A stretch of DNA of 8,623 bases, from NCBI GenBank assembly GCA_045600105.1, contig JAZRXG010000051.1, forward strand, positions 1 to 8,623, read 5' to 3'. Of this stretch, positions 1 to 6,474 are shown in pieces. Each line of letters opens with the position of its first letter. Position 1 is the first letter of the stretch. The notes under the pieces were generated by a model, which had not been told where the DNA came from, made no database searches, and saw only the letters and a program-made list of their open reading frames with translations. This DNA is from UBA1206 sp045600105. Its GTDB lineage: Bacteria > Bacillota > Clostridia > Oscillospirales > CAG-382. The translations under genes were made by a program, and so were the position numbers.

Positions 1-16
1 TCCTGTTAATATAATC

Positions 17-80
17 CTGCTTCTTTCTTTTTCTCTTCTTTGAAAAGAAGCAGAAAAAGAAACAAAAAGAGAAGAAACTT
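17..80. repeat. Homopyrimidine/homopurine inverted-repeat tract
   Basis: A pyrimidine-rich run (about 16-41) is followed by a purine-rich run (42-77). CTGCTTCTT at 17-25 is the exact inverse of AAGAAGCAG at 45-53, and a nearer pairing of CTTCTT at 35-40 with AAGAAG at 45-50 is also possible, so several alternative hairpins can form. No gene is visible in bases 1-137. A TATAAT hexamer at 10-15 could be a -10 box, but its -35 would lie outside the window. The tract may be the 3' end of a terminator or an intergenic repeat; no long T run confirms a terminator. Confidence 0.45.
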
Positions 81-82
81 TA

Positions 83-137
83 GAAAGGAAAAATGTAGTC
101 ATCACACTTTGATTGAAAGTGGATAACTACATTATAC
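83..137 (+). promoter_or_regulatory. Leader hairpin between Shine-Dalgarno and start codon
   Basis: AAAGGA at 84-89 is a good ribosome binding site, but the first ATG after it (93-95) is followed directly by TAG. A long imperfect stem begins there: 92-110 pairs with 116-133, with one C/A mismatch, one bulged A and a five-base loop. A competing perfect pairing joins GTCATCAC at 98-105 to GTGATGAC at 138-145, which covers the possible start codons. If the first stem folds, the ribosome binding site comes to about 6-9 bases from GTG 138 or ATG 141. An alternative reading is a promoter, TTGATT at 109-114 and TTATAC at 132-137 with 17 bases between, which would give an almost leaderless message. 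Confidence 0.45.
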
Positions 138-146
138 GTGATGACG

Positions 147-434
147 ATGATAATGAATAAGGATAAACTTAAGGACAAAAGCGAATACGTCAACGGATTT
201 CTGCTTGAAGACGATTCGCCGTATAAATTGGAATTGATCGAATGTCCGATATGTGGGAAGATGTTGTTCAATGAACCCGCATCGTATGAGTCGTGCGATG
301 TTTGCGGATGGTACAACAACGAAAACGCAGAGTATTATCTCGCGGTCAAAAAAGGCGAAAAAGTCGGGAACGGATGGGACGAAGCGTTCGCGGAGATGCT
401 TGACAATTACAAAAAGACGGGTAAAGTCAAATAA
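147..434 (+). CDS. Small CPCC-type zinc-ribbon protein (first paralog)
   Basis: Small soluble protein with a probable structural zinc site made of CPICG and, 17 residues after it, CDVCGW, followed by an acidic stretch. This arrangement resembles the cysteine-rich CPCC family (PF14206-like), whose function is unknown. The C-terminal part is a charged helix ending in a MLDNYKKTGKVK tail. The start is uncertain: GTG 138, ATG 141, ATG 147 and ATG 153 are all in frame. ATG 147 is chosen because MIMNKD then aligns with MIVNKD at the start of the downstream paralog, although the only good ribosome binding site lies about 50 bases upstream, across a hairpin. It is probably co-transcribed with the next gene, whose start is 20 bases beyond this stop. 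Its codons are more AT-rich than those of the downstream genes. Confidence 0.8.
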   Translation: MIMNKDKLKDKSEYVNGFLLEDDSPYKLELIECPICGKMLFNEPASYESCDVCGWYNNENAEYYLAVKKGEKVGNGWDEAFAEMLDNYKKTGKVK

Positions 435-454
435 GAGAAAGGAGTGCTGATACA

Positions 455-772
455 ATGATTGTAAACAAGGATGAATTAAAAAGCAAAGAAGAATACGTGA
501 ACGGCGGGCTTATCGGTATGATGGCGGAATACGGGCTCGGACCGATCGAGTGCCCGATATGCGGCAAAACGCTGTTTTCGGAAGAGGCGACGTACGAGGA
601 ATGTGAGGTGTGCGGCTTTTTCAACGACGAAGACACCGAAAAAGTGATCGCGGTAAAGAACAACGAAAGCGAAAGCGTGTATTGGAAAGAAAAATACACC
701 GAAATGGTTTCGAATTACGAGCGCTGCGGAAACGTCCGCGGAAAGAAAAACGAAACGCCCGAAACGAAATGA
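455..772 (+). CDS. Small CPCC-type zinc-ribbon protein (second paralog)
   Basis: A 105-residue soluble protein, clearly a tandem paralog of the gene before it. Both share the MIxNKDxLK start, the EYVNG segment, the CPICGK...CxVCG four-cysteine ribbon and a C-terminal NYxxxGxV motif. The four cysteines most likely bind one zinc ion, as in CPCC-like ribbons; binding to nucleic acid or protein is possible but nothing shows it. A strong ribosome binding site (AAAGGAG, 438-444) sits 10 bases before the ATG. The protein extends beyond its paralog with a lysine-rich tail (GKKNETPETK). No convincing + strand terminator follows at once: the stem at 781-798 has its T run on the other strand. Confidence 0.85.
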   Translation: MIVNKDELKSKEEYVNGGLIGMMAEYGLGPIECPICGKTLFSEEATYEECEVCGFFNDEDTEKVIAVKNNESESVYWKEKYTEMVSNYERCGNVRGKKNETPETK

Positions 773-780
773 AAAACAAA

Positions 781-798
781 AAAGGCTCGGATGAGCCT
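781..798 (-). terminator. Intrinsic terminator, minus-strand orientation
   Basis: AAGGCTC at 781-787 pairs perfectly with GAGCCTT at 792-798 around a four-base loop. Read on the minus strand the stem is followed by TTTTTTGTTTTT, so it is oriented to end leftward transcription coming from the gene at 1055-1327. On the + strand the stem is preceded by an A run and has no T tract after it, so it may act only weakly for the zinc-ribbon operon. Confidence 0.55.
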
Positions 799-1054
799 TC
801 GGATTGCAGACTGAGACAAACGAAGTTGATTTCGGCGAAAGACGAGCGTCACCGCAGCTTACTGCGGCGGTCGGATTTTTCGTCGAAGCTATTGAAATTT
901 CCGATAAAATCAAGTATTCCTATTATAAAAGTGTACTCTCATCCACTCGGATAAAAGTACACTTTTACTCTTTTGCTGCATTTCAATTGCGTAAGAAACG
1001 AGTTTGTTTTCGGTCTGATCCCGCAACGAAAGGTTCGGGACGGCGGAATAAAAA
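799..1054. other. Intergenic region without a gene
   Basis: No reading frame here has both a plausible ribosome binding site and protein-like composition. It contains a small perfect hairpin (CCGCAG 852-857, CTGCGG 862-867, loop CTTA) and the large palindrome at 927-966. Nothing else is recognised. Confidence 0.5.
927..966. repeat. Nested palindrome, possible bidirectional terminator
   Basis: AAAAGTGTACT at 927-937 is the exact inverse of AGTACACTTTT at 956-966. Inside the 18-base loop, ATCC at 941-944 can pair with GGAT at 949-952, giving a stacked hairpin. The A and T runs at the two ends fit a bidirectional terminator between convergent genes: the + strand zinc-ribbon operon on the left and the minus strand gene ending at 1055 on the right. 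An operator or a small mobile hairpin is the alternative. Confidence 0.5.
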
Positions 1055-1327
1055 CTATTTGCGGCTTTCGCTGTCGAGCGCGCGGCGATAGTCGCGTTCG
1101 AGTCTGTCGAGAGTGCGGCGTATGTCGTCGTTTTTGCGTCTGTAATCAGCTGCCCTGCGTTTGTGCGGCTCTGCCATACGCCTTTGATCTGCTGCCATCC
1201 TCTCGTAATTCTGCGCCTGCTTTTCGAAAGACGCGGCGTTCTTTTCCTCAGACGCGATCTGATTTTCGTTCCGCTTCATTTCGTCGCGGTATCTGTCCAT
1301 CTCTCTCAGAATACTTTTGGAATCCAT
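1055..1327 (-). CDS. Small Arg/Glu-rich helical (coiled-coil-like) protein
   Basis: A 90-residue hydrophilic protein of unknown family, predicted to be almost entirely helical. Beyond about residue 40, arginine pairs recur at near-heptad spacing (residues 49-50, 57-58, 63-64, 70-71, 81-82), mixed with Asp and Glu, which suggests a coiled coil or a nucleic-acid- or protein-binding helix. There is one proline (residue 54), no cysteine, no signal peptide and no membrane segment. The start ATG at 1327 is preferred over the longer open frame because GGGAGGG lies just upstream and the extra upstream residues would run through the terminator at 1417-1450. It is probably transcribed separately from the 717-residue gene; TACATT at 1350-1355 preceded by TG could be an extended -10 box, but no -35 is clear. 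Function not assigned. Confidence 0.72.
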   Translation of the reverse strand: MDSKSILREMDRYRDEMKRNENQIASEEKNAASFEKQAQNYERMAADQRRMAEPHKRRAADYRRKNDDIRRTLDRLERDYRRALDSESRK

Positions 1328-1416
1328 GCTTTTCCCTCCCTTCGTACCCAATGTACCACGTTCCGCGTCCCGTTTTCGGTACGTTTTGGCTGAAAAGGGA
1401 AAAATGTTTGCGAATA

Positions 1417-1450
1417 AAAAGCGCACTTCCGCTGACGGAAGCGCGCTTTT
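1417..1450 (-). terminator. Strong intrinsic terminator after the 717-residue gene
   Basis: AAAAGCGCACTTCC at 1417-1430 pairs with GGAAGCGCGCTTTT at 1437-1450 (one A/C position, which becomes a U-G wobble in minus-strand RNA), and G1431-C1436 closes the loop. On the minus strand it begins 20 bases after the stop codon at 1470 and is followed by TTTTTATT. It separates the 717-residue gene from the 90-residue gene and may partly terminate + strand transcripts too. Confidence 0.85.
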
Positions 1451-1469
1451 GTGTATTCGGTTGAAATAA

Positions 1470-3623
1470 TCAGAATCCGTTTCTGCCGAAAGATGCTTCG
1501 GACTCGTTTTTCTGAAGGTCGTTTCGCGCTTCTCCTTTGACGAGACCTTCCTGTCCGGGAGCGTTGACATTGGCGGCAGGCTGCGCGTTCTGAACTCTGT
1601 ATTCCTTAACGCAGCTCTGATAAACGCTGTCTTTTCCCGCAAGAAGTCCGTTGATCTTTTCGGGGTCGCCGCTCATGAGCGTTTCTCCGTCTTCCGAAGA
1701 CGTCATTTTTTCGACCGCGTAAACGAATTTCGGGTCTTTGACGCGTTTAAGAGCCTGGGCTTCTATCTCTTCCGACGTTTTGACGGAAGGAGGATCGGCG
1801 TTGAGAGCGGGTCTGTTTTCGCTCGATATCAGAAGCTTCGCAAAAGCGAGATTTTTCTTTTCGGCGCTGATCGGGACCCTGCCGCACACCTTTTTCAGTT
1901 CCTCGGAATACTGTTTTACGTGGTCGTTGTGCGCGTCTTCGATTTTCCGCCGGCTGTATGCCGCCGCATCGGTGATGGCTTTTTTTGCGTCTTCGCAGCT
2001 GCTTCTGAAGCTGTTGTATTTTTCGATGGCGGAGTCATATCTGACGCATTCTTCCTGCGTTTTGAAGACGTTCATTATCCGCGTCCAAAGTCCGGGACGT
2101 TTGGGCTTGGGATAACTGTCGAGAACCGCTTCCGACGGATCGACGAGCATTCTGCCGTTCGGATCCACGACGCAGATCTTCTTTTCGCTGTAAGGGTCGT
2201 TCGTTTTCGTGACCGAAAACGTCGTACCGGGCTTCGACGGTACGTCAAGAAGGTCGATGTCGGTCAGTTCGTTGCCGTTGTTATCGGTGAATCTGAGACC
2301 TTCGCCGTAATTCGGGGTCATGCCGAGGGCAGTGGCAGCGTCGAACTGCAGTCTGTTGAGCTTGCTGTGCGTGGCGACGTTCATGCGGTTCAGGTACAAT
2401 CCGAATTCCGTATATCCGTTATCAAGTGCAATTTCGGAGCCGCGTGACAGATCGGTGCGCGATACGTTGTCGATGAGCTCGGGATTTACCAGAGAATAAT
2501 ACGGGCTTGAAATGAAATCCATGCGGTAAGCAAGCTGTCCTATTTTGGCGTTTATTTCCTGATATCTGACGTAGTAATTATCGTATTCGGCGTTTACGGA
2601 ATCGAATTCATCCTCGAACGCGTCCTTCAGGTCGTTCGTCGTCAGGCTTTCAAGGTCAACGTTCTGCTCTTTTCTGCCGAGCCTGTCCCTGAGTACGGTG
2701 TCCAGATCATCCTTGTACGTTTCGCGTATCTTGTTTTTCAGATCGAATTCGATGAACTGGTCTCTGAACCCGTCGAGTATCTTTTTGTGCTCTTCGCGGA
2801 GAGCGGCTCCTTTCGAAAATTCGCTCCAGTTTTTGACTATATCCTCGTCGGAGATATCGTCGGAGTATTTCCTCAGCACGTCGTCCGAGGTCGAGCGTTT
2901 GAGCGCTTTTTTGAAGCCTTCGAAAAACTCTTTTTTCGCATTTTCCGATTTTTCCCTGTCGTCGGAGCCGATGTCGTCCGCCAGAGTCCTGAGATTTTTG
3001 TTCCCGAACGTTCCGTCGGCGGAAAAATAGTTGTAAAGCGCGTCGAACTGGCGCGGAGTGAATTTGTCGCCGGTATTGAAGGCTTTGTTCAAGGGCGAAT
3101 AGTCTTTTTCGTCCGAATATATCCCGTGCAGACCGAAACTTGCTTCGATTATCGCCTGCTGCGCTTTTTTGGTGAGCTCTTCACGACTTTTTCTGTTTTT
3201 ATCAGTTACGACCGCACTTGGGTCGAGGCTCTTCGTGATCTCTGATACGACGCTTTTTTCGGCTTTGCTTATCTTCGAGGGAGAGAGGTCGTCTTCCTCT
3301 TCGTATATCTTTTCGTGGATGAAAACGGAGTACGCTTTTGAGATGACCGTGCCGTTTCCGCCGAGCAGGCGGGTGTCGGTGCTGCCGTCGCAGAGCTTGA
3401 GCTCTTCAGCCGCGTTCTTCTTCCATTCGGCGTAGAAATTCTGAAAATCCGGGAAAAGGGTAGTGTAATACTCTTCGCGCAGGCGGTTGTAAGATACCGT
3501 CGGATCGGCGTGACGCTTGTAATTTATACAGAATTCTCCGAAACCGTCTTCCGAAGGGATCGCGAACCCCAGGGTCTTCCCTTGATTTTGCAGCTTGTCT
3601 TTCATTTTACCGAGATCCGGCAT
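1470..3623 (-). CDS. Large uncharacterised cytoplasmic protein (717 residues)
   Basis: I do not recognise a family. It is acidic to neutral, highly charged and mostly helical, with no signal peptide, no membrane segment and no visible enzyme motif. Residues 1-115 form a tyrosine/phenylalanine-rich region; 115-350 is helical and strongly charged; 350-435 is a more conserved-looking segment (MDFISSPYYSLVNPELIDN); 440-500 looks like a small beta-rich insert with Asn/Gly and Asp/Pro turns. A PKPKRPGLWTR motif (505-515) precedes a probable coiled coil at about 525-580. The tail (675-717) is low-complexity, with AQPAANVNAPG and polar residues. The start is supported by GGAGG at 3632-3636, eight bases upstream of the ATG. 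It probably forms its own transcript, ended by the terminator at 1417-1450. A scaffold or structural role is only a guess. Confidence 0.8.
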   Translation of the reverse strand: MPDLGKMKDKLQNQGKTLGFAIPSEDGFGEFCINYKRHADPTVSYNRLREEYYTTLFPDFQNFYAEWKKNAAEELKLCDGSTDTRLLGGNGTVISKAYSVFIHEKIYEEEDDLSPSKISKAEKSVVSEITKSLDPSAVVTDKNRKSREELTKKAQQAIIEASFGLHGIYSDEKDYSPLNKAFNTGDKFTPRQFDALYNYFSADGTFGNKNLRTLADDIGSDDREKSENAKKEFFEGFKKALKRSTSDDVLRKYSDDISDEDIVKNWSEFSKGAALREEHKKILDGFRDQFIEFDLKNKIRETYKDDLDTVLRDRLGRKEQNVDLESLTTNDLKDAFEDEFDSVNAEYDNYYVRYQEINAKIGQLAYRMDFISSPYYSLVNPELIDNVSRTDLSRGSEIALDNGYTEFGLYLNRMNVATHSKLNRLQFDAATALGMTPNYGEGLRFTDNNGNELTDIDLLDVPSKPGTTFSVTKTNDPYSEKKICVVDPNGRMLVDPSEAVLDSYPKPKRPGLWTRIMNVFKTQEECVRYDSAIEKYNSFRSSCEDAKKAITDAAAYSRRKIEDAHNDHVKQYSEELKKVCGRVPISAEKKNLAFAKLLISSENRPALNADPPSVKTSEEIEAQALKRVKDPKFVYAVEKMTSSEDGETLMSGDPEKINGLLAGKDSVYQSCVKEYRVQNAQPAANVNAPGQEGLVKGEARNDLQKNESEASFGRNGF

Positions 3624-3709
3624 GGCATTTTCCTCCGTTTATTTTGTCTTTCATACGCAATACGTCCGAAAGGCGCGAAATATTACGTGTTATCGCGTTT
3701 TTTTCGGAT

Positions 3710-3718
3710 CATATCACT
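3710..3718 (-). promoter_or_regulatory. Possible extended -10 promoter for the 717-residue gene
   Basis: On the minus strand TATGAT (3715 down to 3710) is preceded by TGA, an extended -10 arrangement, about 85 bases upstream of the start at 3623. The -35 position does not match TTGACA. The gap 3624-3726 holds no convincing terminator for the esterase gene before it, so read-through from that operon is possible. Confidence 0.35.
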
Positions 3719-3726
3719 TTTTTGTG

Positions 3727-4800
3727 TCAGATGACGCTCTTGATGACTTCCGCGAGCCTTTCTCCCCAAATCGCGTTGCCTTCGGCGTTGGGATGACCGC
3801 CGAAACGCGCCTTTTCTTTGTGACGATCACTTTCGGAAAGGAACTCCGTGACGTCGAGGAAGCCGTCGGAAACGCGGGAAATCACGTTCTTTATGTAGTC
3901 GTTCGTTTCTTCCCATATCTTTTTGTGGTATTCGTCGTAGTCGAACGGCGGAACGGTCTGAACGATGACCTTTGAACCGCTTTCTTTTAAGAGCCTTACG
4001 GCTTTTTCGATCTCGTATTTCGGCGAAGAACCGGTCTTGAAAATGTCGTTGACACCGAAGCAGACCGTGACGATGTCGTTCTGCTTTGCCTTGAACGCCC
4101 ACGAACCGTCCGCCGCCGCGTCCGACGCGCGTCCGAAGCCGATGCCGATGTCCCAATACGCGTATCCGTCACCGAGGAGCTTTGAAACGACAGACGCGTA
4201 ATGGGTGTACGAATCGGGGACCGTTCCGATCCCCTGGGTTATCGAGTCGCCCCAGAACGCGATCCTTTTTCTGACGTCAAGGTCACAGCCTATCATCGCG
4301 GGGAGAGGCATGTTTTTGCTTTCTTCAAACACGTTCCCGTTTTTCACGAACACGGGAACGAGAGCTTCGGGGTGGAAGGGTATCTCGTTTCCGCAAAACG
4401 AAAGCTCAACGCAGATATACTGCCCGACGCGAGGGGAAAGCACGGCTCCGTCGGTGTGGAAAAATTCCCCCGGCAAGACCGTTTTTTCCGTTTTTCCGCC
4501 GAAGGTGAGCGTCAAAAAGCCGTCGGCGTCGAAAGGATCGCAGACGCAGACCCGCGCCGAGTCTATATGCCATTCGTCGGGTATCTTTCCGCATCTGCTG
4601 TGGCTTCCGTCGGAATAGGTGCTGTCGATCACGTTGGAAAACAGAAACGAATATTCGTGCTTTCCCGTGACCGTCGGCTTGAAGAACGCTCTCGCGGTGT
4701 ACGTTTTATCGCGTCCCTCGGTGACGAAGAAGCTTTGATTTCCCGTTCCCGCGGTGCAGTTCGATACGTATTTTTCAAAAAAATCCATTATTTTCACCAT
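3727..4800 (-). CDS. SGNH/GDSL-family esterase with N-terminal beta domain
   Basis: Probable carbohydrate esterase or deacetylase of the SGNH hydrolase superfamily. Residues about 20-170 form a beta-rich N-terminal domain (SFLFSNVIDSTYSDGS, GEFFHTDG), seen in a group of Firmicute GDSL proteins. The catalytic domain runs from about 178 to 357. Block I is GDSITQG with nucleophile Ser186, block III is GVND with Asn251, and block V is GGHPNAEG with His336. The Asp usually found three residues before that His is Phe333, so the site looks like a Ser-His dyad. No signal peptide is present, implying a cytoplasmic enzyme. Its ATG overlaps the upstream TGA by one base (TGATG), so translation is probably coupled to the barrel protein; the nearest SD-like GAGAGG lies about 13 bases upstream. 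An alternative start at codon 5 has no better binding site. Confidence 0.88.
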   Translation of the reverse strand: MVKIMDFFEKYVSNCTAGTGNQSFFVTEGRDKTYTARAFFKPTVTGKHEYSFLFSNVIDSTYSDGSHSRCGKIPDEWHIDSARVCVCDPFDADGFLTLTFGGKTEKTVLPGEFFHTDGAVLSPRVGQYICVELSFCGNEIPFHPEALVPVFVKNGNVFEESKNMPLPAMIGCDLDVRKRIAFWGDSITQGIGTVPDSYTHYASVVSKLLGDGYAYWDIGIGFGRASDAAADGSWAFKAKQNDIVTVCFGVNDIFKTGSSPKYEIEKAVRLLKESGSKVIVQTVPPFDYDEYHKKIWEETNDYIKNVISRVSDGFLDVTEFLSESDRHKEKARFGGHPNAEGNAIWGERLAEVIKSVI

Positions 4801-6329
4801 CAGTCTTTCAGAGCCTCTCCGAGGAACGCGAGGCAGGCGGCGCTTTCGAGCATACAGTTTATCCAGAACGGAAGGTCGGTCATTTCACGCGTCATCCAGT
4901 GCGTAGGGATAAGACCGTCGTCACGCTGAGCGTTCGTTATCGAATCGGCGAGAGCCTTTGCTTTTTCAAGATATATTTCTCCGCGGCCCGCCTTGTACAT
5001 CGCAAAAAACGTCAGCGCGATACCGGCGGTGCTCGCGTCTATGGGAACGTACCAGTTATACTGCTCGAGCCCGCAGGGCGTATGGAACGCGGAAGTGTCC
5101 GACGAATCCTTGTTCCACGGAGCGGGACGGTGCCAGACGACGAACTGATCCTCGACGAACCGCGCGAGGTCTTCGGCGACCGCCATCTTTCCGGCGTCGT
5201 CGGGATGGTATTTCGCGTAGTGGCGTATGAGCGAGGACGGACCGTAGTGCGAAAGGTTGGAATAGTTCTCGGAGCAGACGCTGTCTTCGAACTGACCGCC
5301 CCATTCGTAGGTGGCAAGCTCGTTTTTCTCAACGAAAGCGATCCCGCCGTCGGCGAGAGATTTCCATTTTTCGTCCCCCGTTATTTCAAAGAGCGACATC
5401 AGGAACGGCACGATGCGCTCGAGCGGCGAGCAGCAGGCGTCGGAAAGGACCTCTCCCGTCCGTATGTCTTTTATGAGATGCCACGAGCCGTTGGGAAGCA
5501 CGTTTTCTTCGTAGTGCCTGCCTATCTTTTCGGCTTCGGCAAGGTATTTGTCATCCCCCGTCGCTTTGTAAAGCCCGGCGTACGCGTGCCCGACGTGAGC
5601 GGGGTAGAGCATCATGACCCAGTTTATGCGGTCGTCGGCGGTGTAGTTGCAGTTTTTTTCGTCGTCGGGGCGGAAATCCGTCTTGAACGTGGGCGGCACG
5701 TCCTTCATGACGCCGCTTTTCGGCGTGACGGATATGAGATAATCCGCGGCGTTCTTCGCGATCTTCATGGCGTCGTCCGCGTCGGCAGGGCTCGTGCGCG
5801 CGCAGAATAGCATGGCTTCGATTATGGACGATATCATTTTCGACGGATAAACGTACAGATCGTAATCGGGGTCGGGTGTTCCGTCGGTCAGCCAATGGCG
5901 GATGTAAGGCTGACTCAGCACGTGGCGGAACGCCGCCTTTGCCGCGTCGGTGTAGGAACGCTTTGCGGGCGCAAGGTCGGACGTGAACGGAGACAAACGG
6001 AAAAACGTTCTGACGCCGACCGTTTCACCGACCTTTCCGCCGTCATCCACGCCGTTTACGGTGAGCCTCACGACTCCTTCGGGCACGTCCGCCCAGATGG
6101 GCGAAAGGTCCGAGGCGGACGAAGCCGCTTCAAAGACGTGCGCTTTTCCGTTTTCGTCGACGGCGGTGTATCTGTATCTGTTGTAGCACGGTATGTGCGG
6201 AAAACGGAAGACGGGAGGATACATGAACTGTATCGCATAGTCGTTCCATACGGGTCTGCCCTTTCCGATTACGCTTTCCGCCGAAGAAGCTTCGGCTTTT
6301 GCGATAGCGGCGAATCTTTTATCTGTCAT
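4800..6329 (-). CDS. Probable six-hairpin (alpha/alpha)-barrel glycosidase-like protein
   Basis: A 509-residue protein with a beta-rich N-terminal domain (about 25-115, fibronectin-like) and a long helical C-terminal domain (about 125-505). The helical domain shows the repeated pattern of paired helices with aromatic and acidic loops typical of the six-hairpin glycosidase superfamily: GLYKATGDDKYLAEAEKIG, LFEITGDEKWKSLADGG, FAMYKAGRGEIYLEKAKAL, each a turn-helix repeat of the same form. The exact family and the catalytic acids cannot be named; Asp, Glu, His and Trp residues around 226-247, 340-356 and 395-435 are candidates. There is no signal peptide, so a cytoplasmic role on imported oligosaccharides is likely. 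The start at 6329 is preceded by AAGGAAG about ten bases upstream. It is the first gene of an operon with the overlapping SGNH esterase, which supports a carbohydrate role. A lyase or epimerase is also possible. Confidence 0.75.
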   Translation of the reverse strand: MTDKRFAAIAKAEASSAESVIGKGRPVWNDYAIQFMYPPVFRFPHIPCYNRYRYTAVDENGKAHVFEAASSASDLSPIWADVPEGVVRLTVNGVDDGGKVGETVGVRTFFRLSPFTSDLAPAKRSYTDAAKAAFRHVLSQPYIRHWLTDGTPDPDYDLYVYPSKMISSIIEAMLFCARTSPADADDAMKIAKNAADYLISVTPKSGVMKDVPPTFKTDFRPDDEKNCNYTADDRINWVMMLYPAHVGHAYAGLYKATGDDKYLAEAEKIGRHYEENVLPNGSWHLIKDIRTGEVLSDACCSPLERIVPFLMSLFEITGDEKWKSLADGGIAFVEKNELATYEWGGQFEDSVCSENYSNLSHYGPSSLIRHYAKYHPDDAGKMAVAEDLARFVEDQFVVWHRPAPWNKDSSDTSAFHTPCGLEQYNWYVPIDASTAGIALTFFAMYKAGRGEIYLEKAKALADSITNAQRDDGLIPTHWMTREMTDLPFWINCMLESAACLAFLGEALKD

Positions 6330-6360
6330 GATGCTGTCACTTCCTTGATTTTATACGTAT

Positions 6361-6389
6361 ATGTTAGCAAATCGCGCCGCCAAAGTCAA
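6361..6389 (-). promoter_or_regulatory. Promoter of the barrel/esterase operon
   Basis: On the minus strand TTGACT (6389 down to 6384) is followed after exactly 17 bases by TAACAT (6366 down to 6361), about 30 bases before the start at 6329. The -35 lies in one copy of a tandem AGTCAAG repeat (6384-6390 and 6391-6397), so a second TTGACT sits seven bases upstream. The repeat could bind a regulator that also affects the divergent + promoter. Confidence 0.55.
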
Positions 6390-6407
6390 GAGTCAAGCAA
6401 CAATGTG

Positions 6408-6436
6408 TTGACACTTTCCGCGGCAGATGGTATAGT
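6408..6436 (+). promoter_or_regulatory. Sigma-A promoter of the exonuclease-MBL gene
   Basis: A perfect TTGACA at 6408-6413 and TATAGT at 6431-6436 are separated by 17 bases. Transcription should start near 6443, about 30 bases before the GTG start at 6475. Its -35 lies only about 11 bases from the AGTCAAG repeats in the divergent promoter. Confidence 0.85.
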
Positions 6437-6474
6437 ATAAAAGAGAAGATCCGGTTTCGGGAAGGAGTGAGGAC

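Noticed and set aside
973..1464. Plus-strand cysteine/arginine-rich open frame of 163 codons
   Set aside because: It is the antisense shadow of the 90-residue gene and runs across the terminator; no ribosome binding site or domain is visible.
1055..1642. Longer (195-residue) version of the 90-residue minus-strand gene
   Set aside because: The extra N-terminal part would be read through the terminator at 1417-1450 and overlap the end of the 717-residue gene; the GGGAGGG site supports the start at 1327.
3676..3707. Terminator GCGCGA...TCGCGT followed by seven T on the + strand
   Set aside because: Only about six pairs with a 14-base loop, and no + strand gene ends there.
4899..5810. Plus-strand open frame of 303 codons opposite the barrel gene
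   Set aside because: Composition is Arg/Val/Gly-biased without domain features and it lies entirely within the coding region of the 509-residue protein.
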